Shown here in pieces: positions 1 through 4,870 of a stretch of DNA of 6,773 bases (positions are counted from its first letter, which is position 1; each line of letters starts with the position of its first letter). The position numbers and the translations under genes are program-made. Where the stretch lies: positions 1-6,773 of the forward strand of contig JACRIC010000076.1 of NCBI GenBank assembly GCA_016235915.1. The letters are read 5' to 3'. A model generated the notes under the pieces. The model did not search any database. It saw only the letters and a list, made by a program, of their open reading frames with translations, and had not been told where the DNA came from. Origin of the DNA: Candidatus Peregrinibacteria bacterium. Lineage in GTDB: Bacteria; Patescibacteriota; Gracilibacteria; UBA1369; JACRIC01.

Positions 1-677
1 ATACCATTACTCCGCTCGCGCCCAGTCTGAATGCCTTTATTTTTAAAGAAACATGGATCCAACGCGTTGCCGGCGTTTCGTTTCCCAAAGCCACGCTGAC
101 TCTTCATGGCAGTAAAAAATTTACATTCTCCGGGCCGTTTCTCTTTACCCATACCGGCATAACGGGACCGGCTGTTTTTTCGCTTTCTTCCTTGTCCGCC
201 TATGAAATTTTTGATCAAAACCATCCCGCGCCATTGTTCATCGATCTCATGACGGATTTGAATTTTGATCAATTATCGGCTGAAATACACCAGCTCATCT
301 CGGCACATCCCAAAAAAATCTTCGTCAATATTTTGGATATGATGATTCCAAAGTCACTCGCGGAAATTGTGTGCCGTGAACTTCATATCGAAAAAAAACA
401 TGGGAATGAAATCAGTAAGTCGGATTTTTCAAAAATAACGCAGTGGCTGAAACATGTGCCAGTGCATGTTGTTGGCAGAGCGTCTGGAGAAGAATTTGTG
501 ACCGCGGGAGGCATTGACCTTTCCGAAGTCGATTCGCAAACTCTGCAATCAAAAATTTGCCCAAATTTGTATTTTGCTGGTGAAATTCTCGATATCGATG
601 GTTTTACCGGAGGTTTTAATTTGCAGTCTGCATGGGCTACTGGTCGATTAGCAGGAATCCACCTCTCACATCAATGA
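1..677 (+). CDS. BaiN/HI0933-family FAD-dependent oxidoreductase, 3' part (5' end outside window)
   Basis: The reading frame is open from position 3 to the TGA at 675-677, giving about 224 visible residues. Family proteins run to roughly 400, so the N-terminal FAD-binding Rossmann GxGxxG segment lies to the left of the window. Recognition rests on two family blocks: FTHTGITGPAVFSLS near visible residues 50-65, and the C-terminal GEILDIDGFTGGFNLQSA, which in this family contacts the flavin. Between them is the less conserved insert domain. These are cytoplasmic flavoproteins (HI0933, YhiN, BaiN/RdsA); physiological substrates are mostly unknown, and BaiN has been linked to bile-acid reduction in gut clostridia, which I would not carry over here. 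The stop overlaps the maf start (ATGA), which suggests co-transcription and translational coupling. The family assignment is firm; the substrate is not. Confidence 0.93.
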   Translation, partial: TITPLAPSLNAFIFKETWIQRVAGVSFPKATLTLHGSKKFTFSGPFLFTHTGITGPAVFSLSSLSAYEIFDQNHPAPLFIDLMTDLNFDQLSAEIHQLISAHPKKIFVNILDMMIPKSLAEIVCRELHIEKKHGNEISKSDFSKITQWLKHVPVHVVGRASGEEFVTAGGIDLSEVDSQTLQSKICPNLYFAGEILDIDGFTGGFNLQSAWATGRLAGIHLSHQ

Positions 678-1249
678 CTCCATCCCGAATTATTCTCGCT
701 TCTCGTTCGCCGGCGCGCAAAAAATTGTTAGAAAAACTGGGCATACCCTTTGAATGTCATGCCAGTCATTATGTGGAGGATATGAATGCCTACAAAACGC
801 CGAAACGACTCGCCGTGTTTTTGGCTTTGCAAAAAGCGCGCTCCTGCTACTATTCATTTCCTTCCAGCAGGATCATTGGCGCGGATACTTTTATCACGGT
901 TGGAAAAGAAAAAATCGGCAAACCATCTTCTCATTCGGAAGCGAAACGCATTCTCGCGAACATGAGCGGAAAAACCATCAAGGTTCATAGCGGAGTCGCG
1001 GTTATTACCACCGATGAAAAAGGCGCTATCATGGCCGAACGCGCCGATTATGCCGTTACATTTTTGAAAATAAAAAAAATGTCGGAGCGAGAGATAGAAC
1101 GCCTCGCCCATCAAAAAGATGCTTTGAATATTTCTGGCGCTTTTTCCATTGAAGGTGAAGGCGGCAAAATGGTCGAATCCATCTCCGGCGATTATGACAA
1201 CGTGATCGGATTGCCGGTAGCCAAACTGAAGAAATTGTTGCTTTTATGA
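674..1249 (+). CDS. maf: Maf-family nucleoside triphosphate pyrophosphatase
   Basis: A 191-residue protein, the usual length for Maf. These cytoplasmic enzymes hydrolyse non-canonical or surplus nucleotides (dTTP/UTP in the YhdE group, m7GTP in the YceF group) to the monophosphate plus pyrophosphate. The ATG at 674 is chosen because the protein then opens with the family motif ILASRSP (residues 7-13) and overlaps the upstream stop as ATGA; the longer in-frame extension from 632 reads through the upstream gene. Other motifs: E35, GADTF at 69-73 with the catalytic-type Asp71, IGKP at 81-84, MSGKT at 97-101, and GDYDNVIGLP at 172-181. Two departures are visible. SPAR replaces the common SPRR at 12-15, and ALNISGAFSIEG replaces the typical DKAGAYGIQG segment, so I cannot place it in the YhdE or YceF specificity group. 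Confidence 0.93.
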   Translation: MTPSRIILASRSPARKKLLEKLGIPFECHASHYVEDMNAYKTPKRLAVFLALQKARSCYYSFPSSRIIGADTFITVGKEKIGKPSSHSEAKRILANMSGKTIKVHSGVAVITTDEKGAIMAERADYAVTFLKIKKMSEREIERLAHQKDALNISGAFSIEGEGGKMVESISGDYDNVIGLPVAKLKKLLLL

Positions 1250-1266
1250 AATTTGAGTATTATAAT
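1238..1266 (+). promoter_or_regulatory. Candidate sigma70-type promoter for the abiE pair
   Basis: TTGCTT (1238-1243) and a perfect TATAAT (1261-1266) are separated by 17 bases. The -35 box lies in the last codons of maf and the -10 just after its stop. The predicted start falls about 50 bases before the abiEi ATG. The whole interval 1250-1300 is very AT-rich and holds a second TATAAT at 1289-1294, so the exact promoter is uncertain. Confidence 0.35.
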
Positions 1267-1276
1267 AATTCAGTAG

Positions 1277-1294
1277 ATTATAAAAATTTATAAT
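1277..1294. promoter_or_regulatory. AT-rich inverted repeat, candidate AbiEi operator
   Basis: ATTATAAA (1277-1284), a 2-base spacer AA, then TTTATAAT (1287-1294): a perfect 8-bp inverted repeat between the candidate promoter and the abiEi start. A third, self-palindromic copy ATTATAAT covers the -10 box (1259-1266). Known AbiEi antitoxins repress their own promoter by binding inverted repeats, which makes this a reasonable operator candidate. Low-complexity AT sequence can produce such symmetry by chance. Confidence 0.3.
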
Positions 1295-1323
1295 TAAATG
1301 AAACTAAAAGAATTTCGGAAAAA

Positions 1324-1932
1324 ATGCGGAAAAATATTTTTCAGACGAATGAGGCGCGTATTGTGTGTTTTCATGATCATCCTGATGTTTTAAATCTTCA
1401 GTTGCATCAATGGAAAAAATCCGGCGATCTAGTATCGCTGAAACGCGGAATGTATATGTTGAGCGATGCACAACCTCCTGCATCTGAGATCGCTCAAAAT
1501 TTATATTCTCCCTCTTATTTCAGTTTAGAATATGCATTAAATTTTTATGGCATTATGCCTGAAACGGTTTTTGAATACACGCTCGTGACTCCCAAAGCGA
1601 CGAGGCGTTTTTCAACTCCGATGGGAGTATTTCTGTATCAAAAGATTAAAAAATCGGCGTTTTGCGGTTTTCATTCTGAAACATTGATGGCGGAAAAAGA
1701 AAAAGCTCTTGTTGACTATTTCTATCTTCATAGTTCTACACTTTCAGCCAATGATTCTTTTTGGGAACATTCCCGCCTTGAAGCCCATGCAACGGATATT
1801 GATTTTAAAAAAACTTTGTCTTATGCCAAGCTCTTTGAATCCGCCAAAGTAATTTCTTTACTCAATAGTTTTTATTCTTATGCACAATCTCGCCAAACTT
1901 CTTCAGTCTGCACAAAAAAAGGCCGCCACTGA
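1324..1932 (+). CDS. abiEi: AbiEi-type antitoxin / transcriptional regulator (type IV TA)
   Basis: A 202-residue protein resembling AbiEi antitoxins. These combine an N-terminal winged helix that represses the operon with a C-terminal domain that neutralises the AbiEii nucleotidyltransferase. The N-terminal part carries the family pattern W-K-K-S-G-x-L-V-S-L-K-R-G-M-Y (residues 30-44). The antitoxin domain follows, with SPSYFSLEYAL (62-72), YGIMPE (75-80), TLVTPKATRRF (86-96) and EKEKALVDYFYL (124-135). The ATG at 1324 follows a weak GGA five bases upstream. An out-of-frame ATG at 1298 opens MKLKEFRKK, and one extra A in the A6 run 1319-1324 would join it to this frame, so the true N-terminus may be longer. 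The toxin gene starts inside this gene (53-base overlap). I am sure of the family by motif; binding and neutralisation are inferred. Confidence 0.82.
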   Translation: MRKNIFQTNEARIVCFHDHPDVLNLQLHQWKKSGDLVSLKRGMYMLSDAQPPASEIAQNLYSPSYFSLEYALNFYGIMPETVFEYTLVTPKATRRFSTPMGVFLYQKIKKSAFCGFHSETLMAEKEKALVDYFYLHSSTLSANDSFWEHSRLEAHATDIDFKKTLSYAKLFESAKVISLLNSFYSYAQSRQTSSVCTKKGRH

Positions 1933-2710
1933 CCAAGTCATTCTGAATCTCATTCGGGAATATCTCCAAGTTCTCATTTTAAAAGCCATGTATCAATCAA
2001 AATATGGTGGCGGTTTATCTTTTATGGGCGGGACATGTTTGCGAATCTGTCACGACTTGAAAAGATATTCCGAAGATCTTGATTTTGCCATGGATAAAAA
2101 AATCCCTCACTATTCTTTTCAGGAATTACAGCACCTTATTGTTTCATTTTTGCAAAATACCGATTTTGATGTTGATGTCCATGTGAGCGAAGAAAAAGTC
2201 GTGCAGAAATCCTTTATTCGCGTCAGTAAAATCCTTCATACATTTGGTCTCAGTCCTCTTAAAAGCCAAAAAATTCATGTTAAACTTAAAATCGATACTC
2301 GTCCCGTACCGGTCAGTTCCGATGAAATGGAAAGTTTTTTTGTGACAAAATTCAATGAAATGTTTCCAATTTTGAAGCATTCGGATGATACCCTGTTTGC
2401 TGGAAAAATTTGCGCCGTGCTCAATCGCGAGTACACAAAAGGCAGAGATTTTTATGATCTTCTCTGGTATCTAAACCGCAAACAGAAGATCAATATCGGC
2501 TATTTGAACCGGGCATTTCAACAAGCTGGGCAATCCATCTCTTTTCACGATAACGAAGATGTTTTTCATGCTTTGAAAAAAAAGATTGAAACCGTCAAAA
2601 TTGAAGCAATCATGAAGGATATCAGCCGTTTTTTAGAAGATCCGACAGAAGCAGTGGTTCTTGAAAATTATCATTCTGCTTTTACTCAAGCGGTTTCCCG
2701 ATATTTTTAG
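1880..2710 (+). CDS. abiEii: AbiEii-type nucleotidyltransferase toxin
   Basis: A 276-residue DNA polymerase beta-fold nucleotidyltransferase of the AbiEii/AbiGii family, the toxin partner of the preceding AbiEi. Relatives in the MenT group transfer nucleotides to tRNA 3' ends; AbiEii itself was reported to bind GTP. Visible motifs are FMGGTCLR at 48-55 with the GGT loop (50-52), SEDLDF at 64-69 with the two metal-binding aspartates D66 and D68, KLKID at 135-139 with a candidate third carboxylate D139, AGKICAV from 174 with K176, and KGRDFYDLLWYL at 187-198. The active-site set looks complete. The ATG at 1880 is preferred because the next Met (37) would remove the conserved helix LIREYLQ (24-30). 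No Shine-Dalgarno precedes it, so translation probably couples to abiEi. The target is unknown. Confidence 0.87.
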   Translation: MHNLAKLLQSAQKKAATDQVILNLIREYLQVLILKAMYQSKYGGGLSFMGGTCLRICHDLKRYSEDLDFAMDKKIPHYSFQELQHLIVSFLQNTDFDVDVHVSEEKVVQKSFIRVSKILHTFGLSPLKSQKIHVKLKIDTRPVPVSSDEMESFFVTKFNEMFPILKHSDDTLFAGKICAVLNREYTKGRDFYDLLWYLNRKQKINIGYLNRAFQQAGQSISFHDNEDVFHALKKKIETVKIEAIMKDISRFLEDPTEAVVLENYHSAFTQAVSRYF

Positions 2711-2744
2711 GATGGTGAGCCATGGATGTCTCGACCTTTCAGCC

Positions 2745-3713
2745 TTACTGCGCCAACTTATACAAATCCGGATCAATCATGCGAGTGAAACACTGTCTCC
2801 CCGACGAATGCGTCCAATTTTCTTGACCGTACATTCCCATCGGTTTGCTTATCATTGTTGGCATTGGCGCAAAATCTGCGTTTCCTGACGTGTCATTTTT
2901 CATTGACGAGAGACTAAAATCTGCGCACAGCTCAAATTCCAATGCGCCCTTTATGGTATATTCATAGGAAACTCGAGTTTCCGGATCGGTCGGCGGCACA
3001 AAACCGCTGATGTCATTTTTCAATTCGGAAAGCGAATCGGGCAAACGGCTTTTTCCTTGCCAGAAATTTATAATTTCCCACTGCACACTCTGCAACGCAT
3101 TCACGCGCATTTCGTCAAAACGCATTTTTCTCTGCGTCGCCGGCGAACCGATTATGAAAAATCCGGCTATAATCGACCCAAAAACAACCGCAGAAATTAT
3201 TCCCGCCAGCATTTTTGACGGCTTGGAAGTTGGCAAAGTATCGCGCTTTAAATCCCAAAAATAATATCCAAAAACCGTTGCAGACACGATCAATACGGTC
3301 AGCACTTTTAATAAAAATCGCACCGTCAATTCGCCGTTTAAAAAATTATTTACCAAAATTATCAAATCTACGATGATGGTGATCGCCGCGAAAAATAGCG
3401 TCAAATGAAGCAACCATTTTCGCGCCCAAAATTCGCGTTTTTCAGGATGGCTGATGATGTCTTTCCTCAAAAACCACGTAATGCCGAGATAGACCGGAAA
3501 ACCCACGATCAATGCGGCCATGGATGCGCGAATTTCCTCGGAACTCTGCGTAAAATGCCAAGACACCTCGTCAGGAAAAAACGCATGGATATATTCAAAA
3601 ATCAGTGCGATAAAGCGCCAAATGCTGATATAGAGCGTGATAATCGCCAACAAATACAAAAACACGTCGCGCGGAGAAGTTTTGAGGGAAGGACGCTTTG
3701 AAATTTTTTTCAT
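2745..3713 (-). CDS. Five-helix membrane protein with extracytoplasmic C-terminal domain (DUF5671-like)
   Basis: A 322-residue protein of no established function. The first two thirds form a membrane domain with five predicted helices, near residues 17-40, 64-83, 99-123, 133-154 and 167-189. Positive charges sit at the N-terminus (MKKISKRPSLKTSPR), after helix 2 (RKDIISHPEKREFWARK) and after helix 4 (KRDTLPTSKPSK), so the N-terminus is inside and the roughly 130-residue C-terminal part is outside. The SPRDVFLYLL opening resembles DUF5671 proteins, which are often annotated in candidate-phyla bacteria. The outer domain has a pilin-like look: a helix with NALQSVQWEIINFW, then LPDSLSEL, PPTDPETRVSYEY, and two cysteines (C263, C308) that could pair. 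The gene converges on abiEii with a 34-base gap. No Shine-Dalgarno precedes the ATG. The membrane topology is well supported; the role is unknown. Confidence 0.8.
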   Translation of the reverse strand: MKKISKRPSLKTSPRDVFLYLLAIITLYISIWRFIALIFEYIHAFFPDEVSWHFTQSSEEIRASMAALIVGFPVYLGITWFLRKDIISHPEKREFWARKWLLHLTLFFAAITIIVDLIILVNNFLNGELTVRFLLKVLTVLIVSATVFGYYFWDLKRDTLPTSKPSKMLAGIISAVVFGSIIAGFFIIGSPATQRKMRFDEMRVNALQSVQWEIINFWQGKSRLPDSLSELKNDISGFVPPTDPETRVSYEYTIKGALEFELCADFSLSSMKNDTSGNADFAPMPTMISKPMGMYGQENWTHSSGRQCFTRMIDPDLYKLAQ

Positions 3714-3755
3714 GGGGATGAAGGTGAAAAGGATGAAAGCCCATTTTTTGAAATT

Positions 3756-3761
3756 ATTATA
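3756..3761 (-). promoter_or_regulatory. Candidate -10 box for the membrane-protein gene
   Basis: On the minus strand this reads TATAAT, 42 bases before the ATG at 3713, and it abuts the left end of the large palindrome. No good -35 box is found at 16-18 bases; that region falls inside the palindrome's left arm. Offered only as a possibility. Confidence 0.25.
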
Positions 3762-3924
3762 GGAACCTTTGAAAAACGTATCATCTACTGCAACTTTACC
3801 ATTTTGGCTCCAAAATGTGAAATGCTCCTCGACGTATCCTTATCTGATACGACTTCGTCGCTTTTCACATTTTTCGCTCAAAATGGTAAAGTTTCGTTAC
3901 GAAGTTACGTTTTTCAGAGGTTCC
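3762..3924. repeat. 163-bp imperfect palindrome (long inverted repeat) in a divergent gap
   Basis: Three arm pairs nest around one centre. 3762-3780 pairs with 3906-3924 (18 of 19, and the odd position is a U·G wobble in plus-strand RNA). 3792-3806 pairs with 3879-3893 (15 of 15). 3812-3822 pairs with 3863-3873 (11 of 11). Internal loops of 11x12 and 5x5 bases separate them. Local hairpins sit inside: CATTTTGG/CCAAAATG (3800-3807/3810-3817), CGTATC/GATACG (3833-3838/3846-3851) and CGAC/GTCG (3850-3853/3857-3860). The ends GGAACC/GGTTCC look like terminal inverted repeats, but I see no target-site duplication. The flanking genes diverge, so a shared terminator is unlikely. It could be a MITE-like or REP-like dispersed element, or a structured RNA leader of the downstream toxin. 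The structure is certain; the role is not. Confidence 0.9.
3916..3920 (+). promoter_or_regulatory. AGAGG ribosome-binding sequence inside the palindrome's right arm
   Basis: This is the only purine-rich Shine-Dalgarno-like sequence before the orphan nucleotidyltransferase. It sits 5 bases before a TTG (3926) and 11 before the ATG (3932). In plus-strand RNA it would pair with CCUUU at 3766-3770, so folding of the palindrome would hide it. Confidence 0.4.
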
Positions 3925-3931
3925 CTTGCTT

Positions 3932-4711
3932 ATGCTCACCCGCCAACAGCTTGAAATCATGAACCGTCGTAGCATCAAATATCCTTTGGCCATTGCCGAA
4001 AAGGATTACTTTCTGGCGATCGCGCTGAAGCATATCGCTGAATCCTCTCTCGGACATACGCTCATTTTTAAAGGAGGCACCGCCATTCATCACTGTTATT
4101 TAGATCAGTGTCGTTTTTCAGAAGATTTGGATTTTTCGTCCAATCAAAAGTCATTAACATTGGAGGAGGTGAAAAATATTTTTATTGGCACGGATTATTT
4201 GAGTATCAAAAAGGAATATCTCTCTGGCGCTACCATCAAGATAGAAAAACTCCAATATACCGGTCCCTTGGTTCAGCCAAACTCCTTGAAGGTAGAGATC
4301 GATTTTTTACAAAATGTACTCCTTCCACCACAAATTCTCCCATATAAAAATGTGTGGGGGATAAATTGCACAGTACGAGTGATGAATCTGAAAGAAATTG
4401 TGGCAGAAAAAATCCAGGCTATGAACGATCGTGCTCGGTACCGTGATTTTTATGATTTATTTTTATTGCTGGAAAAATATCCTTTGAATCTTCGGGAAAT
4501 TGTTGGTTATATTCAACAAAAGGAGATCCGAAAACCTATTTCGAAAGCGAACATTCAAAAAAATTGGATGATTATTGGCACGCAGAAGGAAATGGAGATG
4601 ATGCAGATCTATTATTCTCGCGCCATTGACGATCAACAGATTCAGGAAATGATCGAAGGTCTGCCGTTTATTGAGTTTTCTGTTGACAGCCTTGGGCGAA
4701 AAAGCGGGTAA
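3932..4711 (+). CDS. Orphan AbiEii/AbiGii-type nucleotidyltransferase
   Basis: A 259-residue nucleotidyltransferase of the same superfamily as the abiEii product but clearly of a different subgroup. Its motifs are IFKGGTAIHH at 45-54, FSEDLDF at 62-68 with D65 and D67, SLKVEIDF at 118-125 with D124, AEKIQAM at 158-164 with K160, and RYRDFYDLFLLL at 169-180. The catalytic set appears intact, so this is not an obvious pseudogene. Family members usually sit beside an AbiEi or another antitoxin gene; here the upstream gap holds only the palindrome and the next gene upstream is divergent. The ATG at 3932 is chosen, but a TTG at 3926 is better spaced from AGAGG and would add two residues. The last codons and the TAA lie in the 3' end of the opposite-strand tRNA-Gly (8-base overlap). 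Substrate unknown; a tRNA is possible by analogy with MenT toxins. Confidence 0.87.
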   Translation: MLTRQQLEIMNRRSIKYPLAIAEKDYFLAIALKHIAESSLGHTLIFKGGTAIHHCYLDQCRFSEDLDFSSNQKSLTLEEVKNIFIGTDYLSIKKEYLSGATIKIEKLQYTGPLVQPNSLKVEIDFLQNVLLPPQILPYKNVWGINCTVRVMNLKEIVAEKIQAMNDRARYRDFYDLFLLLEKYPLNLREIVGYIQQKEIRKPISKANIQKNWMIIGTQKEMEMMQIYYSRAIDDQQIQEMIEGLPFIEFSVDSLGRKSG

Positions 4712-4774
4712 CGGGAATCGAACCCGTATCTCTGCCTTGGCAAGGCAATATAATAGCCTTTATACGATACCCGC
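4704..4774 (-). tRNA. tRNA-Gly: tRNA-Gly (anticodon GCC)
   Basis: A 71-base cloverleaf on the minus strand. The acceptor stem GCGGGTA/TACCCGC pairs in all 7 positions. The anticodon stem TTGCC/GGCAG closes the 7-base loop TTGCCAA, giving anticodon GCC (4739-4741), which reads GGC and GGU. The T arm is ACGGG-TTCGATT-CCCGT with a 4-base variable loop. The D loop has the GG pair but its stem is AT-rich and weak. The next base is T, the usual discriminator for bacterial tRNA-Gly, and CCA is not encoded, so tRNA nucleotidyltransferase must add it. A run of five T follows directly (4703-4699) and may help termination. Its 3' end overlaps the last 8 bases of the opposite-strand nucleotidyltransferase gene. 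Confidence 0.95.
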
Positions 4775-4796
4775 GGGTTCAAATAGTACGGTCGTT

Positions 4797-4825
4797 ATTG
4801 TATTGTAAACATACCTGTATTGCAA
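4797..4825 (-). promoter_or_regulatory. Promoter of tRNA-Gly
   Basis: On the minus strand: TTGCAA (4825-4820), 17 bases, TACAAT (4802-4797), then 22 bases to the tRNA 5' end, giving a leader of about 15 bases for RNase P to remove. A second overlapping TACAAT lies at 4807-4802 with a worse spacing. The tRNA can therefore be transcribed independently of pnp, whose stop lies upstream at 4871. Confidence 0.6.
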
Positions 4826-4870
4826 GATTTGCAGGATGTGTGATTGCGGCTTCCTCGACATTTTGACTTC

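Noticed and set aside
854..1114. An 86-codon minus-strand open frame inside maf.
   Set aside because: It lies antisense to a strongly conserved gene and has no motif or ribosome-binding site of its own; it is a shadow frame.
2711..2744. Terminator between abiEii and the convergent membrane-protein gene.
   Set aside because: The 34-base gap contains GGT...ACC ends, but the interior does not pair and there is no T-run on either strand.
3762..3924. The palindrome as a bidirectional transcription terminator.
   Set aside because: The flanking genes diverge, so no transcript is expected to end here. The arms are not GC-rich and no T-run follows the stem.
3769..3954. A 61-codon open frame across the palindrome that could be read as a small antitoxin.
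   Set aside because: It runs through both arms of the inverted repeat, so its sequence is dictated by the palindrome. It starts at a TTG without a ribosome-binding site, overlaps the toxin start, and shows no recognisable motif.
4769..4778. ACCCGCGGGT, a 10-bp perfect palindrome across the tRNA 5' end.
   Set aside because: It arises where the leader ACCC meets the acceptor-stem GCGGGT. With no loop it cannot form a hairpin, and it is most simply explained as chance.
4821..4833. TGCAA-GAT-TTGCA hairpin downstream of pnp as its terminator.
   Set aside because: Only 5 bp, AT-rich, with no T-run after it. Part of it is better explained as the -35 box of the tRNA promoter.
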